A DNA stretch of 64,000 nt from Hamiltosporidium tvaerminnensis (Eukaryota > Microsporidia > Dubosqiidae). A model generated the notes under the pieces. The model did no database searches, was not told the origin of the DNA, and worked only from the letters and a program-made list of their open reading frames with translations. The translations under genes and the position numbers were made by a program. Below, in pieces: positions 37,801-51,530 of this stretch. The stretch is taken from NCBI GenBank assembly GCA_022605425.2, contig JAKIMF020000011.1, forward strand, positions 124,001-188,000, written 5' to 3'. Every line of letters starts with the position of its first letter. Position 1 is the first letter of the stretch.

Positions 37801-40267
37801 ATTAACATTGACAAAATTCAAACATTCATGTAACACCACTGCTAGTATATATTCCAAATGCCAAAATTAAATACCTCAGAACGCAAGAAAGAGAACCTAA
37901 AACACTAATTGATTTCTTCCTGTTGCTCCTGTACCTCTGTGATTCAAAATAATATGTTTCGTTTTTCTGTCGATAACACTTGTTTTATTTTCTTTATATT
38001 CCTTTGAAGTGAGAAATCTGTTCATAGCAAAATATTTAGGGTACAAATTTTCAAAAAATAAATTACAAAATATTTTTAAAAAAAATTAAAAGAATTACCT
38101 TTTACCTTTCCAGAAATAGTGGTGACTATACAAATGTGTTAAGTAATTTTTTTAAGTCATTATTGAGATAACTTATGTTGACATAAACTCAAAAGTTTAA
38201 GAAAAGTCAAACTCTTGACGGGTTTTTCTTGGTTAACTATAAACGAATTTTTATATTTTTTATTCTAAATTTTTTTATAAGTTCTCTTTCTAAGATATTG
38301 TCTGAATAATTAAGTGTATTTCAAATCCAGGAAAATAATCAGCCAATATTATAGAAATATATCATAATGTACATCAATCTTTTTTTAAATATAAAATTTG
38401 CAATTGTCAAAATATTATCGTTTTTTTGGATCTATATCTAATTTGAAATAATTTCTAATTGATAAAAATTTATTTTGGTTGAATTTTTTATATGTTAACA
38501 TATTTTTACAAAAATTCGAATTTCAGTTATAAAAATCAAATATTAAAAGGTTAAAAGAATCTTGATCTAAATTTAAGATACTACCTCTTAATTTAATCTA
38601 AAATCAAAAGGTATTCGATTTTACTTAAGCAGAGGAGAGGTAATCTAAAATACATAACGTTTTTAGTTTTAAAATTATTTTGAATTTAGAAATCAAAATA
38701 TATTAACTTTTTAGATAAAATAGTTTTTTTCATTGGATTTTCTTACTTATTTACATAGAGAATCGCATATTACAGTCTCAGTAAAAAATGTTAAAGCATG
38801 GAACAAAATTTTAACAAGATATCTAAATTATACAATCGAAATTCATTTATAATGGTAGAAAAATGTAGATGGAACGCTTATAGTTTGAAGAAAAAATATA
38901 TTGGTAAAAAAATTTGGTTGCTGTCTTGCCGTGAAATTTTTTTTCTATAAACATAGATTAAGTTCTTGTTTACTAGATAAAATTCTATGTCAAAGCAGAA
39001 TCTTCAAAAGAATAATCATCGGATGTAATTAAATAAGAAGTATGTACTCAAAACCGTGCATATTAGTTGTTGTTCATTTCTTCTCTGAACATTTAGTCTA
39101 TTCTTCTAGTGGGTTTTATATAAAACGTGGGATTATCTAGTTCATTTACCTATATTAAACAAAACTTTAAAAATTCGCGCCCGAAGATCGATACGACAGT
39201 CTTTTTTAAATCTAATAAATTTGTAATATTCTAAAGACACTTTTTTAAATAATCTTAGACTTTTTTCTAATTCAATCTGAGAATATTGTATTTAATACGT
39301 GAACGATTTACCCTAAATTCGTATTCTTAGTTATTTTGTATCTGACTAAATACTAGTATACTTAGACAAAAAATATTTTAAATATATTCACAATAGTTTG
39401 ATTTCGGCTTAAATTTAGATAAATTCGATAGTAGGTGTTTAAACATTTTTAATGATTCAAAATTTAATAATTGTAATAGATATTTGTTAAGCCTAGCGAG
39501 AAAAGGTATAACAAATAATTCATTTGGTATTTTCACTATTTTCCCAATTTCTACTTTAAAAATTGGATTAGCTTCTCTTATCTAGCAAATCAAAAGGTTT
39601 TATTTAAGATATCTAGAAATTCCTATTTAATAATCAATATAAATGAGATAATTGTGATCTATAGGTTCTTAACATCTTCCCTGTATTTTTTAATTGTATG
39701 TGAAGAAAAAAACCAAAATTAAGCTCAGAAAATATAAACATAGCAGTTTTTTTAATTTGAGAAGTTTTCTTTTTCGGTTTTTATTTATTCCATATTATTA
39801 GCTTTGAGTAATAATGTTTTTTTTCTTATCAAGGTTCTTCATTTCTAAATCATGAATACCTTTTCAATCCTAAAAAAGGCTTCAAATTTTCGACTTAGCA
39901 TACAAATTCTATAAATAAAAATTTACTAGAATCTAATTTATTTTACCTGAAATTTTTAACTACTTTAAAAGATTTCAATTGTAAATATTTGCATTGCACG
40001 CCATAAACATCATCTAAACTGTAATTTAATATTTTAAAAGTCTTTCAATACAATAAAACCTTTAATTTTGACCAGTCATTTACCTTTTAGTAATACATCA
40101 ATTCATATTAACTTATTAGGGTCGAAATTTTTTTTAATACTCTTCGCAAACAGTAATAAATAGAATTTAAAGAAATATAGTATGATTTAATTTCTTATGT
40201 GATGCCTATGGACATCATTAAATACTATAAAATGTACCACGGGAAACTACCATAGCTGAAATTATAT

Positions 40268-40317
40268 ATAAGTAAACAGCGATATATTTATAAATATAAG
40301 TGAACTGTGATATATGC
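40268..40317. repeat. Imperfect 28-bp tandem duplication
   Basis: ATAAGTAAACAGCGATATA (40268) and ATAAGTGAACTGTGATATA (40296) are successive copies with three mismatches over 19 bp. This is a small, local event. Confidence 0.6.
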
Positions 40318-42109
40318 TTAGATCAAATCGACGGTGTATAAGCGAATTCTCATATAAAATTGGAAAAGACACATAAAGTTATACAAACAATACAAACAAG
40401 CATGCGACCACAAAACATAAATATCAAGTATAAAGTTAAAACGAAGAGATAAAAGATAATTATATTTAAATTTAGAAAAAAATTAAACTGTGAACAAGAT
40501 TAGAAAAGAAGATTAAATTAAAGCCGGTTGTGAAATAGAACATCAGAGCGTACGTTTTTTAATTCATCACCCAATTTAAGACGTAACATCTACATTGATA
40601 AAAAAAACTTTTAATTGGCATAATATGTATATCAACAAAATAAAAAAATATTAAAAAATCGCTAGAATATTTACAGAATTTAATATAAGAATTTCTACTA
40701 GCAAATATGAGCAGTAACTTACATTCTTTTCGTGCTAAATTAGCTATTTACGCAAGTACCAAATGCTCATAATATATGTATCGAATTTCATTTCATTATT
40801 TCTAATAAAACTAGAATATTTGATATACTTGTTTTGAAATATATAATATATATAGATTACTCGTTTAAAGTTTTCCATTGGTACAAAAGAATTTTATAGG
40901 CCATCTAAAAAAATAAATTAGCATTAAATTTTTTCACTTTGAATTTTCTTATACAATAAATTCGAGTTTCAATTCAGACTCCAATTCTCGTTTTTTTAAA
41001 ACTTTCACAAAGCATTGTGCAAGAAAGTATCTTTCACCACAAAATATACTTTCTGATATTTCAGAAACTGATTTTGAATGTTATAAAACGTTAAATTTTA
41101 AAATAAAAGATGCATCATCACTTACATTAATGTAATTAAGTATTTTAACCCGATCATTGATACATCCTTAGTATTACATTCCAAAAAAAATCGAAATTTA
41201 TAAATATACCTATAAAATCTTTAAGTAAAACTATTATCCAACCAACGACATACTATAATACTTTGCTAAAGTTAAGATTTGAAAATTCTGAGTATTTATT
41301 TGTTTGCATTTGCAGCATTTTAACCTGGTTTATTGTTTCAAATGTATGTTCGTTTATAGAAAACATGCTCAAAAAAATAGTTTTAAAAAATGTGTTCTTT
41401 TGAAAATTTACTGAATTCCAGCGTGTATGTTCGTCTATATCTGTTTCTTACCGTTTTTTCATATATATAATTATGTTAAAGATATTTTTGTGTCATCAAA
41501 TATGGTCTAACTAATAGATTCCGGTTGCTTCTAATGAAGTAAAATATTGATCATATTCCCATAACTTTTTCGCATTTATCTCTATTATATATCATTACTA
41601 TTTCTGTGATAAACTCAGTAACCACAAAAACAAAATAAACTATGCCTAAATTTTTCCGCTATATTTGTCACTAGAACACAATTATATCTATAATTAAAAA
41701 AATTATGCAATTATCAGTCATACTATAAACATACAAAACAGTTATTTCCTACTCTTTATTTAAAATATTCTTTTACGCCTCATTCTCTTTAATTTCCTAA
41801 TAATAATATACCTTTATATAATTAACTAACTAAAAATCATACACTAAACTATTAAAACATAGGTAGGTATTTTATATACGAAATTTTGCTTTAAAACCAG
41901 TCAATATCATTTAAATTGTTATTATAAATTTTTTTTTTACTCGAAAAAAAGATTTGAATATTAAAAAAATAGAGTGCAAAAAAATTATCATAGCACTATT
42001 TAGTACTTGCAAATGGTAGAATTTTAGTTAAAAACAAAGTGTAAAGAATGGTGCATTTAAAATTCTATTTGTTTCTTCTAAATTTGGGTTTTTTTTGTTT
42101 TCGAATATA

Positions 42110-45100
42110 TATAATTCAGTTTGCTATTTTATTATCAACGAATAAAATTTTAAAAAAGTCTATAACCTTATATTTATTTAAAAATCTCAAATCCATAGAA
42201 AGTATATTAAAGGTTCATAATATAATTTAACTAAAAGTTTTAATGAGTTCTTAATGTTTTTCGTTTATTTAGTATCCATTTTTTTAGATATTAGTTTTTG
42301 TATAGTCGTATCCTAATTCTAAAAATGTAAAAAAAAAATATTTTTACTCAGATATTTTTTTGGATAAATTCACCTAAAATTTCTGAGCTAATTATTACAT
42401 GTTTTTATTTTATACTTTGAATAGAATTTGGTAATGTTTTCTATTATTTTTTGTTATCTTATTTTTTTTTTAATTTTGTTCAATATATTTTTATATAGTA
42501 TATGAAACACTTTAGAAATCTTGAAGAACTTGGACTCGAAAGATATAAGATCTAATACTTTAAAATTGTTGTAAATAGATCAGATAGGTTTTTAACAATA
42601 TTTCATGCCTTTTTTATAATTAAATATAGCTATGTTTTATCAAGTTTTTATTACCTAATTTTTTACGATTTTATTCGATATATTTGCTGTATACAGTTAT
42701 GAAGCAATAAAAAAAATTTTAAAAAATATATTCGATTAAATACTTAAGAATTTATTAAAATACTTCAAATCTGTTATTAATAATGAAATAGGATTGTTTA
42801 TAATGGAATTTATTCATGATTTATCGGATTTTTATTACCTAATTTTTTTAAAGTGGTTCAAATATTTTTCTATAGTAGTATTAAAAACTCGGAAATTTAA
42901 TAAAAAAATAAATGAAATATATAATATTAAATGGTTAATAATCACCTAAAATGGCTTAAAAATTCTTAAAATAACTTAAAAAGATCGTTTAATATGAAAT
43001 TATGTGTTTGTAATGTAAGTTTTTTAACTAATTTTTAGTAATTTTTCGATATAATTTCTATATAGTCGTATTGACGATTCGAGATGATGAAAATATCAGG
43101 AAAAAAAAGAAAATCTTGAATGATAAAAATTCTTTGAAAATTATACAGAACTTCTTATAATAATCTAATATAATTAAATTTTAGGAAAGATTTAGGAATG
43201 TTTCTGCGTAATTCCATTTTCCAAATTTTCATATTTTTTTTCGATAATATTTTCTATATACTGTAGGAAACGATTTTAAATTAGAAAAGAAAATTCAGAA
43301 AAAAAATATTAGTTATAATCTCAAAGAACACATATAACAAATGTTCTTAAGATATCATTAATGTTATGTTAATGTTAAATTTTCTAATATTCTATGTAAC
43401 TTTTAGACTGAATTTTTTAAAGTCATTTGTTATATTTATATATACTATATTCAATTATTTAAAAGTTATCACAAATTTAAAATAAAAAAATATTATGTTT
43501 ATTTAAATAAGAATGATTCAAAACACTACCAGGTAGATTCTTAACCTAATATATTTATTCTTAAATTTGTATTTGATTTACCTATATTTTTTAATTCTGT
43601 TAGATTAGTTTCAATATAGTTGTATAAACCATTGCAAGATTCTAAAAATAAACTAAAAAAATATATGATTTATTTTACCTAAAGAATGTAAAAACATTCC
43701 ATATAGATTTATAAAGTTCCGAATCAGATCATCAAAAATTTGGTCAATTTATTAATTTTTTTGATTTACTTAATCAGTTTTCGTACAGTCGTATATACGA
43801 TTTATAAAATATAAAAAAGCTGTTCTTAAAAAATAAACGCTTCAATGCATAGGAATTAATAAAAATACATCAAATGTGCTTTTAATAATTTTATTTTTAT
43901 GTTTACTCTAAAATATAGCAGTTTTTCTTATAAATTTTTATTACTTATTTTTGCAATGTTGCTTAGTATATCTTTTATATGTGTATGAAGAAATTTAAGA
44001 ATTATGAAAAATTCAAGTTGCCCAAATAAACCTTAAAATAATTATAACGCTCTAAATATTTTAAAAAATACGTCTATATACTTAGATTATGCTTTATGAT
44101 AATATTAAGTCATTTCGTGTGTTTGTTTCAATTTTCAATTTTTTGAATTTTTTAGGCATATATACCTATAAATATGTCGCGTTTGAAAATTGAAAAAACA
44201 TCAACGAAAAAATATATATTCAATGCACAAATTTTAATTAATCTATAGAGGAGTCTTACAATACTCTAAAAGGTTGCTTCTGAATAAGCTCTGATGTTCT
44301 GAAAGTAAATTTCTAAATTAATTTTTTCGAATTTGTCAAACTACATAGTATATTGTGAATGAAGAAATTTAAAAAAAGGTGAAAATCTTCTTAAAAAAAA
44401 TTTAAGAATTATATTACGAAAATATCGCAACTATCAAATTCTGAATAGTGTAACAGAATATTTCTCTTTCATTTAAATTTACAGGATATCTTTCTATTAA
44501 ATTCGAATGAATTGATTTTTTCGATTTGTTTTATGTATAGTCGTTAGAATGATATGAAAAATGGAAAAAAATATAATTAAAAAAATAGATGTTTCGTTGA
44601 ATAAAAATTGGTATAGATACATCAGATGTTTAGTAAAAAAATTTATTTATAGTTAAGAATAAATTTAGTCATTTTTATCAGCTTTTTTTATTGCTTGATT
44701 TTTTCTATTTTGTTTAATAGAGTTAAATGTATCAGAGTTGAAGATTTTAAAATTTTTAAAATACTGTGTAAAAAAGAAATACTATTTAATGCTCAGAAAT
44801 TGATACAAATTCTACTAATATGCTTATAAAAATATGACTGTTTATTATTATAAAATTTGGTCATGCAATCTTCATTACAATTTTTTTTGATTTTTTTCGT
44901 GATATATTTGTATATAGTATATGAAACAAATCGAGAATTATCGATGACAAAATAAAATTTTTAAATAGTCAAAAAACAGCAAAAATACAAGAAATTATCT
45001 AATAAGGAAACAATATTGAGGTTGTTAATAAACTTTTCCCGTTTTTAAGAACATTATTTCATAAATATTTTTTTTTCATTGTGTACATCTTATCTCGTAT

Positions 45101-45420
45101 ATAGTGTGTAGGCTATTCCAAAATTTTTGAAAATATTTTACAAGATATATGTTTTAATACCGAAAATTACTTTGAATATAATGAATAATTCTTTAATAAT
45201 TAGATATTGTATGTATAATAAAATTTCTAGGTGCTTTTTGTAAATTTCTGTACTCAAAAATTATCGTTTTTAGTCGATATAGGTACTTATAGTCGAATTG
45301 AAGATTCTAAAATATGAAAAGAAAATATAAAAACAAATAAGATTATATATATGAAAAATCCCGAGAAAAACCGGAAATCTTTATAATTATGAAATATGGT
45401 TTTTTTTAATTAAATCTGCC
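42110..45420. repeat. Degenerate tandem satellite, unit about 187 bp, about 17 units
   Basis: A motif near TTCGATATATTTTCTATATAGT, followed by a T/A-rich tail, recurs at 42301, 42494, 42690, 42871, 43061, 43257, 43441, 43615, 43784, 43977, 44161, 44344, 44535, 44716, 44913, 45100 and 45288. The mean spacing is 187 bp (range 169-197). The fuller form AGTCGTA, or a close variant, occurs in units 1, 5, 9, 13 and 17, that is every fourth unit (about 747 bp). Units also share ATGAAA...GAATTATGAAAA after the motif and TTTTTATTACCTAATTTTT before it. They are strongly diverged. The unit length is near that of nucleosome-phased satellites. No coding potential is seen. Confidence 0.75.
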
Positions 45421-45599
45421 ATTTTTGCTTTAAATTTTTATACTTGTTTATTTTTTAAATTTTATTTAGATTCGTTTCCTTTTTAATTTTTTTTAACTGG
45501 AATATTTTATGTTTTTGTAATTATTTTTCTTCTTTTTACTACATTTAGAATTTCTAGTCGTATATGCTTGTTTACTTAAATTCATTTTGCTTACCCTTA

Positions 45600-47945
45600 A
45601 TCTACTTTTTAAATGTAGTTACATTTTTTTTGATCATTCTTTTGTTATTTATTTGCTAAGTTAAATAGTCACTTGTGTAACCAGTTTTCTACAAATAAAA
45701 CAGTTCTGGTTATTATAATGTTTAAGCTCTTTTAATAAAGTACTATTTTTTCCTAAATAAAGTATTATGTTATTCATTTTTATGGAATTTTTGTAAATTT
45801 TATGTCAATTTTATATTCATTATTCTAAAAATTCGTTTTATCATATTAATATGTTACATTTGAATATATTCTAAAGTATTTTCTCTTATTATATGATTTT
45901 AAGGTGTTAAGTCTAATAAGGTTATAAATTTACCATAATCTGAAGTTTTTAAGTGTAAGGTATTGAATGCTATTTTATCTTCATTTAGGATATTTGGACT
46001 ATTAAAACCTTTACTCAATATCTCAAAATAAGACTTTTTTATCTTGGTCATAATACGCTGTGTTATACTTTAATATGGCCGTATTAAATTTTATGAAATC
46101 GTTTGAAAAAGCTCTCAGTATATTGTTAGAAACGTTAATCATATATAATTTATAGATAACTTTCGATTTCTATATAACCTCATATTATTTACCTTTTATA
46201 AAATTGATTGAAATTCCAGGTATCTATTATAAATGTATTGTTTATGTTACTTAAAAAAAATATAAATCTATTTGAAAGAAAGATGTATATGTGAAAGATA
46301 TTTTAATATCATGTATAAAAATTTTAATCGAATTAATGAGAAAATTAATATTATTACCTTTTGTGAAATGGATTGAATTTTATAGATTTATAAAGAGATT
46401 AATTTATTATGTGTAATACAATTTATAGGCAGTAGATCTTAATATTTCATTCATCTCAATATATCATATAAATAAATATTTCGTTTTATAATATATAGCC
46501 AGAGTGAACTAACTTAAATTGTTATATTCATAAATGTATTAAATTTTTTTAATTTGTAACCTCTCTTTATTAGAATTATATACTATCTTACTGCAAAGTG
46601 CTAAAGAATTAACTTTAACTAAATAGGATAGTATACTAAAATGTCTTGAACTAATAACTTTATTTTATTTATATTACTTTTATTTTAAAACTACATTTTT
46701 CTGAATGATTTTACATTAATTATTCGTACATTTGAATGCTTTTGAATTATCTACCTAGTTTAAATACAATTTTAACAACTATGTTTTAAATTGTTCGGAT
46801 ATCTGCTATTTGGGTTTTTTTGATCTTTAACTTTCACTGTAGCAATACGGATTCACTCAAAAAAACAATTCAACTAAAAAATAATTTTGATAATATTTTA
46901 TTTTGTATAAAGATAGATTGAATGATCAATATATAGTTTAGTATAAACTTAATTTTACACCACATTTTTTTAATATATATTTTTTATAGCTTTACAGCTA
47001 CGAACAACTCTTTACATAATAAAGAAATACTTATATTAATGAAATCATAAGATATTGATAACATTTTTATATCTAGATATATTTATAAGAGGACATTAAA
47101 TGAAAAGATTGAAAAAACATATTTTTTTTACTCAATAAGTCGTGTATTATAATTTAACAAATAAAATTTCGATGATCTTGTTTGTCGATTTATAGCTAAT
47201 TATATCGAAAGTATTATTTTTCCAATTAAAACGTAAAAATAAAGATACTTGGGTATTAAAAATCACTAAAACTATAAATGAGCTTCAGTTCTAAATGTTG
47301 TGGCATCTTTTACAAGTAAATTACTACTTTTTAATTTTGAAACTTTCGATTCTTCCTTATATGAATCAAGATTAAAACTAATTTAGAAGCAATAGAATTT
47401 AGCTACAACCAACTAAAATATTTTTACTAGAATATTAGCACCTTTAATATAATATTTCAAACTATCCAAGCTGATTCGGATTATGGAATGGCATATCTAA
47501 GGTTATTTACATATGTTACCATTGTTTAAAGGGTAATCTCAAAGAACTCATCTGATCTTGTTTAAGGTCAAAATTAACTAAATAATTTAATGAATTCACT
47601 CATAATATATTGGTACATAAATACACAATATCATTAACTGGAATTACAATAACGCGAAGGCAAAGAGCTCAATTATGGGACGCATTTGCCTATTTGAAAA
47701 GATTCGAGGTAAAGTTGTATATAATAAAGAAAAAGATAAATTAATATAATGGAGTTTATAAGTTATGATTTTAAAAATTAATAGATTTTAATTACTCTAC
47801 ACCACAAAACTTTACTTTTGTATATTTAATCGACTATTTCTTTTAAACGTTAAGATAATTCATTTTTCCTTCATGATATATGAGTGAAGTGTATGCTCTA
47901 TGATTGAATTGTTTTCTTCTTGATAAAATGTGTTCTTCCTATTAC
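45600..47945 (+). repeat. Long repeat, copy E (5' part missing)
   Basis: It follows the satellite array. Landmarks are CCAGTTTTCTACAAATAAAACAG (near 45681), the conserved block at 45892-46190, TATATCATATAAATAAATATT (about 46457), and the 3' end GATAAAATGTGTTCTTCC (47922-47939). The junction with the satellite is blurred between about 45400 and 45640. Confidence 0.7.
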
Positions 47946-48779
47946 AAAATCCTAAATCAATGTTTTGAGCTATTAAAACTTAAGTAAGCCGTTTGGACTC
48001 AATACAAATTTTGTACTATATATTATCTTATATTATTGTTTGGTTTGTGTTAGAAGATTAAACATATTTTACATTTTGTAAAAATTAAAAGGTAATGCTG
48101 TTTTGAAGAAATATTTTTTAATGTATATTTTTTTAGTACTTTTTGCGTTAAAAAAATTCCAAACTCATAAGTCTATATACTTCTTTTTGTTAAAATAGAA
48201 TACATATTAATTTTAATTGAAAGGTATCTAAAAACTAATGTGCCTTTTCTCATAATGACAATGTTACAATAAAGAATAAAAAAATATAATTTTACTGAAT
48301 GTATATTCGCTTATACAAAGCTTTGCTGGTTTTAGTACTTTTGTTAAAAATAAAACTTTAGTTAAATGATATACACCTTAGCAAATAAAGATTTTAATTT
48401 TTTTTAAATTAGTAAATAATAATATATAAGATTCCATGTAGCAATTATTTTAAATATATCTCTATACGTATTAAACAATAAATTTTTTTTAGATAATACA
48501 TTGTTCGAAATTAATTCATTTTACAGCTATTTTTATAATTTCTTTCTTTTTTATTTAAATTTATGCAATGTAAAAATTCGGATATGAAATTGAATATGAA
48601 GAAAATTATATATGTAGGGATATACTAATAAAAATATCTTAGTATGATTTAAAAGAAGCCAAGAATATTATTTAAATAAGTATTGTTATACATTAAAATG
48701 GTTTAGAAGGGTAAACAGTGGATGGTATAATTAACAATTGTGACTTGAGCTAACTCATATTGTAATTAGATAGATTTCT

Positions 48780-49575
48780 TTGGAAGAATATCTATCAAGA
48801 TACTGAACGAATTAAATGAAATTTGATTCAAGTGACATTGATTGTAAAAAAATTTAAAAGTATAAAAAGGCGAAGATTTTTCATTTTTTAGCATCTTCTA
48901 CGGATTAGCTTCAAGAATATGTTTGAAATATCGGATGCACTATAGGAAAAGTTCTTCATCTTTAAAACTACAAGAGTTATGACTATACTGAAGTGGAAGC
49001 CAAATATAACAAATGCCACCGTTCACAGATATCAATTCTCTGTAATATTTGCAGCTATATTTGCTGCATCTGTATCTATCCTAATTAGCTGGATTATAGA
49101 AAGACTTATGTAAGATATTTGCATAATTCTATACTTGCTTCAATATAGATGCCCTAAATCAGAATCAATCTTGTTTACAAATCAAAGAATTCGAAATGCA
49201 TGATTTTAATCACTTTGTAATGCTTTTAGATAATCTTAACTGCAACATCAATTGTATTTACAAGAACTTTAAGGAAATGAGCCAAGTACTAGGACAACAC
49301 TGCCTATTTAGATAGAAAAGTTATTTGAAAATATATACTCTATACAATAAAATTATATCAAAACACTATTCAAAAAAATCTTTAATCATTTTACGAACAA
49401 CCACAATTTATTATTTACAAAATCTTACAATTTTGATTGTATGCTTTTAAGTGCTTTAATTCGATCACAATCTAAAACAATATGTCTTTTATAATATTTT
49501 GGATATGTGTAGATTATTATATATTTACATTTCTATTTAAATAAATGTGTTCGTTTTATTTTTCTAAAGGTTTTA
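48780..49575 (+). repeat. Long repeat, copy G (3' end only)
   Basis: Only the last 0.8 kb of the family is present: GCATCTTCTACGG (48892), GAAGCCAAATATAACAAATGCCACC (about 48986), TGGATTATAGAA (49092), and the 3' end AAATAAATGTGTTCG (49539-49553) followed by AAAGGTTTTACATAC, as in copy A. It is somewhat richer in G+C than the other copies and may be younger. Confidence 0.6.
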
Positions 49576-50430
49576 CATACTTTGTTGCTAGCTATGTTAC
49601 AGAACTTAAGTAAAGGCATTGAAATGTTAATCAAATCCTATATTTCTTTAATGTTTTTCTAAACTAACTTTCTCAAGTATTTCACTGCTACAGGTTAGGT
49701 AAATATTATTTTCTCTACTATATTTCTCAAGTAGTTCGCCCACCCAGGTCACTAGAATCAAAACTTTTTAATTGGAATGGTATTAAGTGCTATTACATTT
49801 TCCAAATAAATTAACTTTTTTATTTTGCTTTTCTAAGCTAGTTTTTGTGATTTGCTCCAAATCTTTTAATTCTTATCAAATTATATTAAAATGTCTTTTT
49901 TTGACTTAACCATAGAAAATTTTATTTTTTCTTTTAGTACGAATATACAATAAATAGAAATAAAACGAAGATATCCTTAAATGCTTTTTGAAATCGCATT
50001 TTTTAAAAGTTTTTTATGATTTTCTTGCTTTAAACAAGTAAGTAAAAAATGCAGACATTGGTTTTTACATTGAAAACCCTTATGAATAAAATAGTGGCAT
50101 ACTTTTGAATATAAAAATAAAAGTGCTTCGAAATGCAAGGCTTTTAGCATTTTTTATTAAAATAAATTTAACAATAAACAAACAAGTATTGAGTTTATTC
50201 ATCTATAATTTAAAAAAAGTAAACTCCTAATATTAAATGATTTTTTACGTGTAATAATTTGAATTTAGCGGAATTCTTAATTTTTTCCTGATAAAATTAC
50301 TCTTGGAACTTTGGAACCAAGAATATTTATGTTTTAAAAAAGAATTTTCCAAATGAAAATTAAAAAAAATTAAAAAGCAGCTGAATATTAATAAAAGAAA
50401 GAATTTAATTGTAATTAGACCAAAATAGTT

Positions 50431-51530
50431 CCCCTAACCAAAATCTTTAAAGTGTTGCTCTGCTCTACAATATTTTAGGAGCATAAGCAGAATCAAATAT
50501 TTCTACAAACCCCACACGCTTTAAAAAATAGCAAAAATTTTTTTCACTCAACTAATTAATTTCATACACTCCAAAAAAGTTTTCCCTACCCTAATTTTTA
50601 GTCCCCAAACCAAACATTTTTCTTCATCCCTATTATTATTTCCCTACCTCGATTCTTTTTACCCTAACTTCTTTTCTACATAGCAGAAAAACCCCCCCTA
50701 AATTTCTTTATATTTTAATTATATTTTCTAATATATTCATCATTTTCCTGACCAAATCATTTTATTTTTAAATTTATTTTTTCCTCAACTAATTTATTTC
50801 CGCCCTAACATTCTTTTTGCAATAAACTTGCTCTTCCTCTCAGACAATTATTTTTTTCTCAAGTAATTTTATTTATTCGGTTCAAATAACTTTCTTTTTT
50901 GAAATTTTGTATCTTTAAAACAATATTCTATTAATTATCCGACTCCATTGATTTCAACTAGATATTTTCTTGCTGCCGGTTCTTTTCTGCAGATTTCTAC
51001 TTTCCTTGGTATTTTTTACATTTTAAAAACCAATACTTTATTTCTTTAGCAAACCTTTTCACTTTAACTAAACACCATTCCCCAACCTGTTTTTATAACT
51101 AATTCTCTTTTCCCATACAAATTTTCTTCCTTTATAACCCTTTTTTTTGCTATCTTAAATCTTTTTCCGAATCAGAATATTTTCCCTAACTACTATCTTT
51201 TTTCCCAAACTATTTTTTTTTACTTGCTGGCCCGATCTACTCATCAGAAACAGATTTACTCTCCTGACTTAATTCCTAACTTTTTTCGCCGAACGATTCT
51301 TTCTCCGCTAACTACAATCTTTTTTTCCTTGGCTAATTTTCTTTCTCTCTAATTTTTTTATTCTTGTTGAATAAAATTCTGGGTAAAAAAAATAGAAATT
51401 ATTTCAGAAAAATAATTAATTCTCTTATCTAAAAGTACGGTTTCTATTTTTTTCTACCCTATGGTGCGAAAACATCTTTGTTCTTCCCTATAAAAAGTAG
51501 TTTCCCTAATTCTTCCCTAAGTAATAATGG
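50431..51530 (+). repeat. Degenerate telomere-like CCCTAA tract, left
   Basis: C-rich motifs of the type CCCTAAC or CCCTACC punctuate a T-rich strand at, for example, 50432, 50584-50594, 50662, 50803, 51184 and 51502-51519. Spacers are irregular and often of the form TTTTTC. The + strand is pyrimidine-rich throughout. The pattern resembles eroded (TTAGGG)n telomere repeats read from the C-rich strand; a simple T-rich minisatellite is the alternative. Confidence 0.5.

Larger units (their letters stand above)
27216..42109. other. 15-kb gene desert
   Basis: The stretch is AT-rich, non-repetitive DNA without recognisable genes. Exceptions are the small duplications at 27740 and 40268, the weak duplication at 30.3-31.0 kb and the pseudogene-like island at 37.4-37.8 kb. 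Minus-strand frames at 31258-31458, 35264-35473 and 36047-36271 have no motif or homologous partner in the window. The first, with SCICRKLCC, has the most protein-like composition but is unsupported. Confidence 0.4.

Noticed and set aside
42110-45420. CRISPR array
   Set aside because: Repeats are about 187 bp, degenerate and contiguous, without short identical repeats and unique spacers, and the DNA is eukaryotic.
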